Shown: positions 36,318-46,806, counted from the first letter of the stretch. The stretch: 64,000 nucleotides of DNA from JAMOBE01 sp039908285 (GCA_039908285.1 JAMOBE010000007.1:1-64000); one strand, 5' to 3'. Notes: a model not told the origin generated them from the letters alone. A program made the numbers and translations.

Positions 36318-36668
36318 CTTTATGCTCCCAAAAAGAAACTCTCAGCGGTGCCGTCCGCCGCATCAGCTCCACTCCGACCGGCGTCAAGTCACAGACCTAA
36401 CTGACGAGGCCGAGCACATCCAACGCCCCTCCAATTCCGGGGCGTCATACCTCCAGGCGTACCATATGCATCCCATGAATGCAATATCTTTGTAGCACCC
36501 CTCAGACTCTGAACATGACGTTGAGGCCTATAGTGATGGCGGATTAAAGTCTCCTGACGAACACTCTCGATTGCCCCTATCAGCGTTCGTCAGCGTCAAT
36601 CCGCCGTCGTGGCGTGGGTGGGTCCGATGGTGTAGAATGTCGGCGTGATCACAGCGGAGGCTACCGAC
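36318..36668. other. gene-free AT-richer interval
   Basis: These 351 bp hold no open frame with recognisable protein features on either strand and no clear repeat. The composition is closer to the unknown gene on its left than to the surrounding chromosome. The right end supplies the promoter and GGAGG ribosome-binding site of the antitoxin-like gene. Confidence 0.5.
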
Positions 36669-36926
36669 GTGCGTGACAGCGCCACATTGGCCATTCAAGG
36701 CGACAGGCTACCACGAGAACTCTCGGCCGCGCTCGAAGGGAGCGAGACGGGGGCGGTTTATGCCATCCATATTCAAAAACTATCGGTTGAGGATGCCTCG
36801 GAGTTCCTGGAGATGCGAGCAAAAGTCCAGGAAGGCATAGCCGCGATCGAAGCGGGACATGTGATGGACGAAGAAGAGGCCCATGCCGAGATAAGGCGGG
36901 TACTCCAAGCAAAATCGGCAAGATGA
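36669..36926 (+). CDS. antitoxin-like protein without adjacent toxin
   Basis: The product is about 85 residues. It starts VRDSATLAIQGDRLPRELSAAL, has an amphipathic middle, and ends with AKVQEGIAAIEAGHVMDEEEAHAEIRRVL. That ending is a pattern common at the C terminus of ParD/RelB-like and related addiction antitoxins. The GTG at 36669 is preferred because a GGAGG site lies 8 bp upstream; a GTG at 36645 is also open. A toxin gene would be expected directly downstream, but the next gene is ychF on the opposite strand. The family assignment is tentative. Confidence 0.55.
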   Translation: MRDSATLAIQGDRLPRELSAALEGSETGAVYAIHIQKLSVEDASEFLEMRAKVQEGIAAIEAGHVMDEEEAHAEIRRVLQAKSAR

Positions 36927-37034
36927 CTGTCTCCAACGTCCAGCAGCAGACGGCATCATAATCGCCCGCGTTCTGCATGGCGCACGGAACCTGCAAGAGG
37001 CTTTTCATACTGAGCGCTTATACCCACTCTTGTT

Positions 37035-38138
37035 CTACACATTGAACAAAAAGTGCATGACGTCCCCATCCTGCACCACGTACTCCTTCCCTTCCGAGCG
37101 CATCTTGCCGGTTTCCTTGGCGGCCTGTTCGCCGCCGCAGGCGACGAAGTCGGCGTAGGCGATCGTTTCGGCGCGGATGAAGCCCTTTTCGAAGTCGGAA
37201 TGAATGGCGCCGGCGGCTTCGGGGGCCTTGGCGCCGACGGGGATCGTCCAGGCTCGGGCTTCCTTGGGGCCGACGGTGAAGAAGGTGATCAGGTGCAATA
37301 GCTGGTACCCGGCCCGGATCACCCGGTCCAATCCCGCCTCGGCGAGGCCCAGGGTTTCCAGGAACTCGCGCTTTTCCGCCGGATCGGCGAGCATGGCCAC
37401 CTCGGCCTCGATGGCGGCGGAGATGACCACCGACGCGGCGCCCTCGGCGGCGGCGCGCTCCGCCACCAGGCGCGACAGCCGGTTGCCGCTGGCGGCCGAG
37501 GCCTCGTCCACGTTGCACACGTACAGCACGGGCTTGGTGGTCAGCAGGAAGAGCTGGCGGGCGATGCGGCGGTCCTCGGGATCGTTGAAGGTCACCGAGC
37601 GGGCCGGACGGCCGTTGCGCAGGGCCTCGAGGATCGGTTCCATCACCGCGCTCTGGGCCTTTGACTCCTTGTCGCCGCCCTTGGCCTTCTTGGCGACTCC
37701 GGCCGCCCGCCGCTCCAGGCTGTCGAGGTCGGCCAGCATCAGCTCGGTCAGGATGGTCTCGGAATCGCGGATGGGGTCGATGGAGCCCTCAACGTGGGTG
37801 ATGTCGTCGTCCTCGAAACAGCGCAGCACCTCGACGATGGCGTCGCACTCGCGGATGTTGGCGAGGAACTGGTTGCCGAGCCCCTCCCCCCGGCTGGCGC
37901 CCCGCACCAAGCCGGCGATGTCCACGAACTCGAGCTGGGTCGGGATCTCCTTCGCCGACTTGCCGATGCGGGTGAGGACGTCCAGCCGCTCGTCCGGCAC
38001 GGACACCCGGCCCACGTTGGGCTCGATGGTGCAGAAGGGATAGTTGGCCGCCTGCGCCGCGGCCGTGGCGGTGAGAGCGTTGAACAGGGTGGACTTGCCC
38101 ACGTTGGGCAGGCCCACGATTCCACAATTGAAGCCCAT
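37035..38138 (-). CDS. ychF: redox-regulated ATPase YchF
   Basis: The product is 367 residues of the Obg-like ATPase family. Walker A is GIVGLPNVGKSTLFNAL at residue 6, G3 is DIAGLVRGAS, and the nucleotide-specificity motif is YVCNVDE (the NxxE form that makes YchF prefer ATP over GTP). A coiled-coil insertion (about 130-160) and the C-terminal TGS domain (TFFTVGPKEARAWTIPVG) follow. YchF binds the ribosome and modulates the oxidative stress response. The length is normal and all motifs are intact. Confidence 0.95.
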   Translation of the reverse strand: MGFNCGIVGLPNVGKSTLFNALTATAAAQAANYPFCTIEPNVGRVSVPDERLDVLTRIGKSAKEIPTQLEFVDIAGLVRGASRGEGLGNQFLANIRECDAIVEVLRCFEDDDITHVEGSIDPIRDSETILTELMLADLDSLERRAAGVAKKAKGGDKESKAQSAVMEPILEALRNGRPARSVTFNDPEDRRIARQLFLLTTKPVLYVCNVDEASAASGNRLSRLVAERAAAEGAASVVISAAIEAEVAMLADPAEKREFLETLGLAEAGLDRVIRAGYQLLHLITFFTVGPKEARAWTIPVGAKAPEAAGAIHSDFEKGFIRAETIAYADFVACGGEQAAKETGKMRSEGKEYVVQDGDVMHFLFNV

Positions 38139-38248
38139 GTTTCGGAGGTCCCGCCGGAGGTCTACGGTTGATCGTCGATGCCAGGGCAGACTACCCTCCG
38201 GAAACGGTGCCGTGAAGGGCCTCGTGTACCCAAGCCGGAGATGTTCCC

Positions 38249-38947
38249 ATGTCGCAGAAGCTCGTTGGTCCCTTCCACCCCCCCGCCGCCGGCGGCAAGG
38301 CCCGGCACATCGTCGTCATGCTGCACGGCTATGGCGCCGACGGCAATGATCTCATCGGACTCGCCGGGCTGCTGTCGCCCGCATTGCCTGGAGCGGCGTT
38401 CTATTCCCCCCACGCCCCCGAAGTCTGCGAGGCCTGGGACTCCGGCCGCCAGTGGTTCAGCCTGAACGCCTACGATCCCGAGACCGTCCGCCGCGATCCC
38501 ACCCAGATGACCAAGGTGCATCAGGACATGCTGGCCGGAGCACGTCTCGCCGCGCCCATCCTCGACTCGTTCCTCGACGATCTTCTGGCGCTGCACGACC
38601 TGCCGCCCGGACGCATGGCCCTGATGGGGTTCTCGCAGGGGACGATGATGGCGCTGCACGTGGCGCTGCGGCGGCCGCTGCCGGTGGCGGCGGTAGTGGG
38701 GTACTCCGGAGCCCTGCTGGGTGCCCACCAGCTTGGCGACGAGATCGTCTCGCGGCCTCCGGTGCTGCTGGTCCACGGCGAGATGGATGACGTGATTCCG
38801 GTCGAGGCCACCGGAGTCGCCGAGACGGCCCTGCGCGGCGCCGGCGTCACAGTCACCGCCCACATCCGGCCCGATCTGCCCCACGGCATCGACGAGACCG
38901 GCGCCAACCTGGGACTTCGCTTCCTGGTCGAGGCGCTGGCGGACTGA
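38249..38947 (+). CDS. alpha/beta hydrolase of the carboxylesterase/phospholipase family
   Basis: The product is 232 residues, the length of the Abhydrolase_2 (acyl-protein thioesterase-like) family. The oxyanion strand is HIVVMLHGYGADGNDLIGLA, the nucleophile elbow is MGFSQGTMM near residue 132, the Asp is in HGEMDDVIPV and the histidine in PHGIDETG. It probably cleaves short acyl esters or lysophospholipids in the cytoplasm. It is divergent from ychF. A large palindrome lies just past its stop codon. Confidence 0.92.
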   Translation: MSQKLVGPFHPPAAGGKARHIVVMLHGYGADGNDLIGLAGLLSPALPGAAFYSPHAPEVCEAWDSGRQWFSLNAYDPETVRRDPTQMTKVHQDMLAGARLAAPILDSFLDDLLALHDLPPGRMALMGFSQGTMMALHVALRRPLPVAAVVGYSGALLGAHQLGDEIVSRPPVLLVHGEMDDVIPVEATGVAETALRGAGVTVTAHIRPDLPHGIDETGANLGLRFLVEALAD

Positions 38948-38952
38948 GATGC

Positions 38953-39126
38953 TGAAAATGTATCGATTTGGGAGCGATGCGGGGCTACCGCCCCGGACCC
39001 CGTTTGGGGCTATGCCCCAAACCCCCTTCATTATTATTAATGAAATCAAAGGGGGTCCGGGGCATAGCCCCGGGCGGGGTCGGGGCGGCAGCCCCGCGAT
39101 CACACTCCTGTGCCGAAACATTTTCA
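38953..39126. repeat. 174-bp nested palindrome
   Basis: The outer arms TGAAAATGT and ACATTTTCA pair across the element. Inside, GCGGGGCTACCGCCCC.GACCCC near 38979-39001 pairs with GGGGTCGGGGCGGCAGCCCCGC at 39077-39098. Within that, GGGGCTATGCCCC motifs pair and the AT-rich tip is ATTATTATTAAT. It resembles the element at 31980-32087 in composition and plan and lies between two 3' ends. Confidence 0.75.
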
Positions 39127-39176
39127 GTCTCTGAGAGGTCTGAAAAAGGAAGGGCTGGGGGCGAGGCCCCTCGTCT

Positions 39177-39818
39177 TCACTCCATCAGGACCACCACCCC
39201 ATCCCGGATCTCCGCCGCCACCTGACTCAGGCCGGGATTCTCCACATCGTCCGGCCCTGAATAGCGGCCACTCTCCAGGTCGAAAACCCAGTTGTGGACC
39301 CGACACTCGATGGCCGTGCCGTGGTTGACGCCCTTGCACAGGTCGGCCTTGGCGTGCGGGCAGCGGCTCTGGTAGACCCGGACCGACTCCGGACCGGTGC
39401 GGAAGACGATCAGCCTGGCATTGGCGCGGACGACACACTCCATCTTCTTTTCCGGAAACGCGCTCACCGGACCAAGGACGTTGCTTTCGTCCGCCGCGTC
39501 CTTCTGCTGGTCGGGGACCTCAGGCAGGAGGTCCAGTTCGGCCATCACGGTCAGGGCATCGAGCACCTTGTTCAGTCCCGCCGCCGGAAAGGCCATTAGA
39601 ACGGCGTCCAGGATTTCCTGCTTGCTGGCACCAGCCTTGAGGGCCTTGGGGGCGTACTGCCGCAGTCCCCGCTCGGTCCCCACCACGACCTTGGTGACGA
39701 TCTGAATCAAGTGGTAGGTCTTGTCATCCAGGGCCTTGACACTGTTTTTATAGAACCCGAGCAGATTGGCCGCCGCTTCCGGCCGGGCAGCGGCCAGGTA
39801 TCGCAGTGCTTTCGACAT
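39177..39818 (-). CDS. AhpD-like helical domain fused to a Rieske [2Fe-2S] domain
   Basis: The product is 213 residues. The first half (about 1-95) is helical and resembles AhpD/carboxymuconolactone decarboxylase folds (KALDDKTYHLIQIVTKVVVG, ...ILDAVLMAFPAAGLNKVLDAL) but lacks the CxxC redox pair of AhpD. The second half is a Rieske domain with the two ligand motifs CPHAKADL and CRVHNW, so it should carry a [2Fe-2S] cluster. It follows a ferredoxin-NADP reductase gene by 17 bp and therefore probably receives electrons from that enzyme. No oxygenase catalytic subunit is next to it. The partner substrate is unknown. Confidence 0.8.
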   Translation of the reverse strand: MSKALRYLAAARPEAAANLLGFYKNSVKALDDKTYHLIQIVTKVVVGTERGLRQYAPKALKAGASKQEILDAVLMAFPAAGLNKVLDALTVMAELDLLPEVPDQQKDAADESNVLGPVSAFPEKKMECVVRANARLIVFRTGPESVRVYQSRCPHAKADLCKGVNHGTAIECRVHNWVFDLESGRYSGPDDVENPGLSQVAAEIRDGVVVLME

Positions 39819-39835
39819 ATACGTGTGCTCTCCTG

Positions 39836-40645
39836 CTACCAGTATTTTTCACGATGAAGAGTCCCCGCCGTCCCGCGTTCGTCGACCACATAGCCGCGGG
39901 CCGTCAGCACGGCCTCGGCCTGTTCGATCATGCCCGGATTGCCGCAAAGAAAGACGTGCGCCGTCGTGGGCGACAGCGGGAACCCGCACCCCTCGGCCAG
40001 TGCCGGGTTTTCGAGCCATGACGGCAGGCGCCCCGTCCGTCCCTGCCAGTCGCGGTCGACCTCGGGGCGCGAGACCACGGGGAGGTAGGCGAAATTGTTT
40101 CGCACCCGGCTCAAGCCCTCCAGTTCGCCGCGATAGCCGAGATCCCAGGAGTAGCTGGCCCCGTGCAGGACGGCGACTTTCCGGCCCCTGCCCTCGAGGA
40201 CGTTGGTGCGCAGCATGCTGATATAGGGGGCGAGACCAGTGCCGGTCGCGACCATCAGAAGGTTGGCGTCCGGCGGCAGATCGTTGACGGTGAACATGCC
40301 CTTGGCGCGTGGACCGACGAACAGGCGGTCGCCGGCCTTCATCGCGAACAGGCGCGGCGTCAACTCACCATTGCTGACCAGCGAGACATAGAACTCCAGG
40401 AAATCGCGCTGACGGCTGCCGGAGGAAATGGAGTAGGCGCGCCGGATCATCTTTCCGTTGGTGGCGGTCGGCGCGTCTTCGACGGGTGTCGCCTCGGGCA
40501 GACGGGGCGCCTCGGGCAGCAGGCCAAGGACCATGTACTGTCCGGGAGTGAAATCGGGTACCGACTCATCCGGTCTCACCTGGAGAATGACGAGTTGCGG
40601 CGTGATGTCGATCCGCCCGATCAGCGTCGCATTGTAGTCCGGCAT
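39836..40645 (-). CDS. fpr: ferredoxin--NADP reductase
   Basis: The product is 269 residues of the bacterial plant-type FNR family. The FAD motif is RRAYSISS near residue 90, the NADP-binding GTGLAP motif is in MVATGTGLAPYISML, and the last residue is a tryptophan after EKY. It moves electrons between NADPH and ferredoxin or flavodoxin. The fact that a Rieske protein gene follows immediately suggests that protein as the electron acceptor or donor in this operon. An insertion of about 25 residues (LPEATPVEDAPTATNG) near the flavin loop is a minor peculiarity. Confidence 0.9.
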   Translation of the reverse strand: MPDYNATLIGRIDITPQLVILQVRPDESVPDFTPGQYMVLGLLPEAPRLPEATPVEDAPTATNGKMIRRAYSISSGSRQRDFLEFYVSLVSNGELTPRLFAMKAGDRLFVGPRAKGMFTVNDLPPDANLLMVATGTGLAPYISMLRTNVLEGRGRKVAVLHGASYSWDLGYRGELEGLSRVRNNFAYLPVVSRPEVDRDWQGRTGRLPSWLENPALAEGCGFPLSPTTAHVFLCGNPGMIEQAEAVLTARGYVVDERGTAGTLHREKYW

Positions 40646-40677
40646 GACAGTCCCTCCCCCAAGGGTCGATCGTTTCT

Positions 40678-41649
40678 TCAGTGAGTCGTTGGCGCGTCGA
40701 GCACATCCGCCAACTCACGGGCATCCATCAGGCGATCCATCCATTCATCGAGCTGCGCGACGTCGGCCGCCCAGACGCGCTCCTCAACATCGGGGGACAG
40801 CGCTCCAAACCGCCGGCTAAGCTGGCGGAGGAGCATCTCGGCCCTGCCTTCGGCCCTGCCTTCGGCTTTCCACTGCCGCTGCCATTTCTCAACCTTTGTC
40901 GCCAGCATGGCTCTGACCTCCAGCATGTCGTCGGGAAGAGGGACCGTCAGGTTCTGGTCGCCCGGTCCGCGCATCGCCTGCTGCACCACCTCGGTGAAGA
41001 CCTGCCTGAGCGCGTCGTGGTCGGGATGCTGCCGAAACCAGGCGACCACCTCATCCACCGCCGCCAGCAGATCCCCGGGTTCATGACTGGTCTCCAGCCG
41101 GAACAGCAGCGCCGCCAAACCCTCCCGGCGAGCCAGCTCGTCGCCAGGAAAGGCACCCTCGTCCAGGAGATAATAGCGGATCCACGGCTGCCAATGCCAG
41201 AGTGGCGAATCGGGCGGCAGGGTGATCAGGTCGGAAAGGGCATTCGGCGCGGTCCACCGGACGTCGCCGTTATGGATCACGATCGGCAGAACCGGCGGCA
41301 GGCGGTCGCCGACTTTGAGCTTTTGTTCGTTGACGATCTGCTGCCACAGCAGGCCGACATAGACCAGGATCCGCACAATCATCCACCAATCGCTCTGCGA
41401 TTGAAACTCGATCAGCAGATACAGGTATATGTCTTCTCCCCCATGGGTCGGCAGACGCCAGATCACGTCGCCTTCGCGACGGCGGTCTTGGCGACCGTGG
41501 AACTTGGCGTTGACCCGTTCCATGCGGCTGAAGTCAAGACCGACGGCCATGGCCTCGGGGATGAACCCGCGCACCAGACTCTCGACCATGACGGGGTGGG
41601 AAAACAAACGGTGGTATATTGCGTCGCTCGACACTCGAATCGCCCCCAA
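40678..41649 (-). CDS. Rpn family recombination-promoting nuclease/putative transposase
   Basis: The product is 323 residues. The N-terminal half fits the PD-(D/E)XK nuclease fold of the Rpn (YhgA-like) family. The catalytic acidic residues are in GDVIWRL and YLYLLIEFQSQSD, and the conserved VRILVYVGLLWQQI and PPVLPIVIHNGD segments follow. The C-terminal part ends with a short AEGRAEGRAEMLLRQLSRRFG region typical of DUF4351. Rpn proteins cut DNA and promote RecA-independent recombination; they are often multi-copy and mobile-looking. No terminal inverted repeats were seen around this copy. Confidence 0.85.
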   Translation of the reverse strand: MGAIRVSSDAIYHRLFSHPVMVESLVRGFIPEAMAVGLDFSRMERVNAKFHGRQDRRREGDVIWRLPTHGGEDIYLYLLIEFQSQSDWWMIVRILVYVGLLWQQIVNEQKLKVGDRLPPVLPIVIHNGDVRWTAPNALSDLITLPPDSPLWHWQPWIRYYLLDEGAFPGDELARREGLAALLFRLETSHEPGDLLAAVDEVVAWFRQHPDHDALRQVFTEVVQQAMRGPGDQNLTVPLPDDMLEVRAMLATKVEKWQRQWKAEGRAEGRAEMLLRQLSRRFGALSPDVEERVWAADVAQLDEWMDRLMDARELADVLDAPTTH

Positions 41650-41694
41650 AGACTCGACGGTCCGTCACCGGACGAGAACAGTATGTCCGGAGTA

Positions 41695-42873
41695 TCACCG
41701 ATGCCGATTGACGATGCGATTGAAAAGTTCAAGCTGGCCACGGGTGGTCTCGCCCCAGTCGTAGCCCTCGGCATAGGCCCGAATCGCCGCGCGCTCGGGG
41801 GGCGACGCGAGGAGGCGAGTCACGGTCCGGGCCACCTCCCGCGCCGTCCGCTCGGCCAGCAGCAGACCGGCGGCAGGGCTGGCCACCACCTCCGCCGTCC
41901 CCCATACGTCCGAGGCCACCACCGGGGTGCCGCAGGCCATGGCTTCCAGCAGCACGTTGGCCCACCCCTCGCGGCTTGACGCCAGTACCAGGCAGTCGGC
42001 GGCGGTGTAGAGATCGGGCAGCCGCTCGTGGGCCACCTGGCCCAGGAAGCGGACCCGCTCCGCCACCCCGAGACGGGCGGCGAGATGCTCCAGGCTGGAC
42101 CGTTCCGGCCCCTCCCCGGCGATCAGCAGCGTTACCCCCGGCAGCTCGGGTAGCGCCCCGATCACCAGATCGTGGCCCTTGCGCTCGATCAGCAGTCCGA
42201 CCGACAGCAGCGTCGGCCCCGCCAGTCCCAGCCGCTCCCGGGCCGCCGCCCGGTCACCCGGGCGGAACAGGTCCAGGTCCACCCCGTTGCGCAGGGTCAC
42301 CACCCGCTGCTCAGGGATCCCGAGGTCCACCAGCCGCCGCTTCAGCGCCTGGCAGACGGTCACCAGGCCATCGGCGCGGGCCGCCGCCCAGCGGATGAAG
42401 CGCCGCGGTACCGCCTGATCGGCAAGGAGGGTGAGATCGCTGCCCCGCGCCGTCACCACCACCGGCCGGGAGAACACCCGTCCCAGCATCACCGCCGCCA
42501 CGCCGTCGGGATAGAAATAGTGGGCGTCGATCAGGTCGATGTCGGTCCCTTGGCGCATCAGCTCCGCCACCACCGGCCGCATGGCCAGGAACAGAAGCGC
42601 CGGGGCCAGGGACGTCCCCACCCGCGGCACCAGCGGATAGCGGGGATGGTCCACCACCAGCCCATGACGCCGCTCGTGGTGGGGCACGCCGGCCAGAACC
42701 CCATAGCGGCCGAAACGCCGGTGCCGGAAGGGAAACCACGGCACCGGCGCCAGCACCCGGGCGGACACCTCGCCGCTGGCCACCAGATGACGCAGCCGGT
42801 TCTCGACGAACACGCCATGCACCGGCTGGACGGCGTTGGGAAAGAGGGTGGAGAAGGTCAGGATGTTCAGCAT
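41695..42873 (-). CDS. glycosyltransferase family 4 protein
   Basis: The product is 392 residues of the GT-B fold. The N-terminal domain has TLFPNAVQPVHGVFVENRL, and the C-terminal nucleotide-sugar domain has LLIAGEGPERSSLEHLA and the E(x7)E-like motif SSREGWANVLLEAMACGTPVVA. It transfers a sugar to a growing exopolysaccharide or lipid-linked oligosaccharide on the cytoplasmic face. Its start codon overlaps the prsT stop (TGATG), so it belongs to the exosortase-linked EPS operon. The sugar specificity is unknown. Confidence 0.92.
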   Translation of the reverse strand: MLNILTFSTLFPNAVQPVHGVFVENRLRHLVASGEVSARVLAPVPWFPFRHRRFGRYGVLAGVPHHERRHGLVVDHPRYPLVPRVGTSLAPALLFLAMRPVVAELMRQGTDIDLIDAHYFYPDGVAAVMLGRVFSRPVVVTARGSDLTLLADQAVPRRFIRWAAARADGLVTVCQALKRRLVDLGIPEQRVVTLRNGVDLDLFRPGDRAAARERLGLAGPTLLSVGLLIERKGHDLVIGALPELPGVTLLIAGEGPERSSLEHLAARLGVAERVRFLGQVAHERLPDLYTAADCLVLASSREGWANVLLEAMACGTPVVASDVWGTAEVVASPAAGLLLAERTAREVARTVTRLLASPPERAAIRAYAEGYDWGETTRGQLELFNRIVNRHR

Positions 42874-45389
42874 CAGCGGGCCGCCGTCAAAGTTTCGTCG
42901 AGTTTCAGCGCCTCGTCCCGATCGACGAACGGCCGGCCGCCGTCGATGGCCGGCCGCAGCACCTCGACCGCCCTGCCCCGCTCCCCCGCCAAGGCGAGGG
43001 CCTCCGCCAGGTGAAAGGCGATCCCCGGGTCATCGGGAGCCTTGGCGCGGGCCTGCTCCAGCAGGGGAATGGCCCGTCTCGCCTCGCCGGAGCGGACCAG
43101 CAGCCAGCCCAGCGTGTCGGCGACGTCCGCCGCGTCCGGGGCGAGGACGAGGGCCTTCCCGGCAAGGTCCAGGGCGCGTCGATCCCCCGTCCGCCCGTAC
43201 AGCCAGGCCAGATTGTTGAGCACCACCACGCTGTCGGGATGAACCTTCAGCAACGCTTCGTAATGGCCGATCGCCTGGGGGTAGGCGCCGGCGGTCATCA
43301 GGTCGGCGGCCAGGGAAAAGCGGAGGAGGCTGTCTCCGGGGCGGCGCGCCGTCCACTCCTCCAGCAGCGCCCGGGCGCCGCCGTGGTCACCGGCGGCCCG
43401 CAGGGCATCGTAGAGCCGGATCACCGAGCCGCTGCGGGGATCCACGGCCAGCGCCGCCCGGTACGAGGCGATGGCGGCGGCGTGCTGGCCACCCACAGTC
43501 TGAGCCCGCGCCAGCGCCTGAAGGGCGGACGCGTCGCGCGGCGCGGCCTCCGCCAGTTCCCGGGCGACCAGCAGGGCGCGCTCGGGGCGCTTGCGATCCA
43601 GCAGGGCCTCGACGAGGCGCAGTCGCGGGCGGATGTCCTTGCCGCCCTGGGCCGCCGCCCGCTCGAGCCACTCGAGACCGCGGTCGCCACGGCCGTCGGC
43701 GAACTCGAGGTCGGCCAGCGCCAGCATGACCGCGACGTTGGCCGGCTCGAGCTTCAGCGCCGCCTCGTAGCGCCGACGGGCGTCGGCGTTGCGGCCCTGA
43801 CGGGCGTCGACGCCGGCCAGGTTCAGCGCCGCCGGAACGAAATCGGCGCGTTTGCGTAGCGCCGTCTCGAAAGCCGTGCGAGCGGCAGCGTCGTCGCCCT
43901 TCGCCGCGGCGGCCATGCCGGCGAGGTTGTCCAACAGCGGGCCGTCGGGAAGGCGGCGGCGCAGGGACTCGACCACCTTGGTCGCCCGCTCGTGGTGGCC
44001 CTCGCGGACGTGGGTCAGCACCAGCAGCACGGCAGCCCGCTCTTTGGTCGGGTCGCGGGCGATCACCGCCTCCAGGTCCCTGATGGCCGCGGCGCCGTCG
44101 CCGGCCTGGAGGCGGGCGACGGCCAGCCGGACGCGGGCGTCGTCATCGTCGGGCGCCTGCTTCGCCACCCGCTCATGGAAGGCCACCGCCCGGGCGTAGT
44201 CGTGGCGGGCCATGTGCAGGTCCCCCAGCATGGCGGCGACGTCCATGTCGTCCGGGGCCTCCCCGGCCAGAGTGGCCAGCAGGTCGAGAGCCCGATCGCC
44301 ATCGTTGGACCGCAGATAGGCGCTGGCCAGCAGCTTGCGGCCGGCGATGCTGTCCGGAGCCGCCGCCACATACTGCCGCAGCCGATCCTGGGCCGGGCCG
44401 ATCCGCCCCTGGGCCAGGTGCAGCACCCCGAGCAGATGGAGCGCCGGCGGATAGGACTCGAGCGCCGGGATGTGGGGCTGGATCACGTCCATCGCCTGGG
44501 CGAATTTCTTCTCCCGCGTCAGCAGCAGGGCGCGGGCGTAGTTGGCGATGGGCTGGTCGGGTGCCGCCTTAAGGGCGACGGCGATATCCTCCGCCGCCTC
44601 CTGGTGCTGCTCCCGGAGGAGGTAAAGCAGACCACGGCGGAGGCGCGCCTCCGCATTGTCCGAATCCACCTCGAGGACACGGCCATAGTGATGGAAGGCG
44701 CCGTCGATGTCCGCCGCCGCCCGACGCAGATCGGCCTTGGCCAGCAGGGCGCCGACGCTGGTCGGCGCCAGCCCCAGGGCGTTGTCCACATGGCGCTCGG
44801 CGGTCGCGGCGTCGCCCCTGGTCTGCGCCACCAGGGCGGCGACCAGGTGAGGATCGGGCGCCCGCGGGTCGGCGGTCATGGCGGCGGCCGCCTCCGCCCT
44901 GGCCTCGACCGGTCGCCCAAGGGCCAGGAAGGCGCGACCCCGCAGGGCCAGGACCACCGCCCGGACCTCGGCCGGGAGAGTCTCCGGCAGCGGTTCGTCC
45001 AGGATGTCGCGATAGTGCTCCTGACGGGCACAGGCCTGCATCAGGGGCGGCAGCAGCCTCGCGGCGTCCATACCCGCCCGTCGCGCGGCGCGGAATTCCT
45101 TTTCCGCCGAGGCGCCGTCACCGCTCCCGAGGTACAGGAGTCCCAGCGCCAGCCGGGCTTCGGCATTGTTCCCGTCGGTGCGGATGGCGTTCTTGAGACG
45201 GATGACCGCCGCGGCGGGATCGCCCTTGGCCAGCACTCCCATGGCCTCGTCGAACTGTCGGCCCGACGATTGGGCGGGCGTGTCCGGCGCGGTGGGGACG
45301 CCAAGGGCCAGGACGACGGTGACGGCGGTACCGGCGACGACGGCTGCCGCCGCGACCGCCCAGGTGATGCGACGATAGGTGTTCGACAC
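42873..45389 (-). CDS. prsT: XrtA/PEP-CTERM system TPR protein PrsT
   Basis: The product is 838 residues. An N-terminal membrane anchor (VAAAAVVAGTAVTVVLALGV) is followed by some 20 tetratricopeptide repeats, for example IRLKNAIRTDGNNAEARLALGLLYL and similar units to the end. Such large TPR lipid- or membrane-anchored proteins accompany the exosortase A EPS clusters and are thought to organise the export machinery. The anchor has no lipobox Cys. It lies 19 bp downstream of prsR and overlaps the glycosyltransferase gene. The exosortase gene itself is not in the window. Confidence 0.85.
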   Translation of the reverse strand: MSNTYRRITWAVAAAAVVAGTAVTVVLALGVPTAPDTPAQSSGRQFDEAMGVLAKGDPAAAVIRLKNAIRTDGNNAEARLALGLLYLGSGDGASAEKEFRAARRAGMDAARLLPPLMQACARQEHYRDILDEPLPETLPAEVRAVVLALRGRAFLALGRPVEARAEAAAAMTADPRAPDPHLVAALVAQTRGDAATAERHVDNALGLAPTSVGALLAKADLRRAAADIDGAFHHYGRVLEVDSDNAEARLRRGLLYLLREQHQEAAEDIAVALKAAPDQPIANYARALLLTREKKFAQAMDVIQPHIPALESYPPALHLLGVLHLAQGRIGPAQDRLRQYVAAAPDSIAGRKLLASAYLRSNDGDRALDLLATLAGEAPDDMDVAAMLGDLHMARHDYARAVAFHERVAKQAPDDDDARVRLAVARLQAGDGAAAIRDLEAVIARDPTKERAAVLLVLTHVREGHHERATKVVESLRRRLPDGPLLDNLAGMAAAAKGDDAAARTAFETALRKRADFVPAALNLAGVDARQGRNADARRRYEAALKLEPANVAVMLALADLEFADGRGDRGLEWLERAAAQGGKDIRPRLRLVEALLDRKRPERALLVARELAEAAPRDASALQALARAQTVGGQHAAAIASYRAALAVDPRSGSVIRLYDALRAAGDHGGARALLEEWTARRPGDSLLRFSLAADLMTAGAYPQAIGHYEALLKVHPDSVVVLNNLAWLYGRTGDRRALDLAGKALVLAPDAADVADTLGWLLVRSGEARRAIPLLEQARAKAPDDPGIAFHLAEALALAGERGRAVEVLRPAIDGGRPFVDRDEALKLDETLTAAR

Positions 45390-45408
45390 TGCCCCATACT
45401 CCCGTCGG

Positions 45409-46806
<1,398 letters not shown>

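Noticed and set aside
36661..37008. A 115-codon minus-strand frame over the antitoxin gene.
   Set aside because: The plus-strand gene has a GGAGG site and a family-like helix pattern. The other frame has neither.
40678..41649. The Rpn-like gene as part of an insertion sequence.
   Set aside because: No terminal inverted repeats or target duplication were found next to it.
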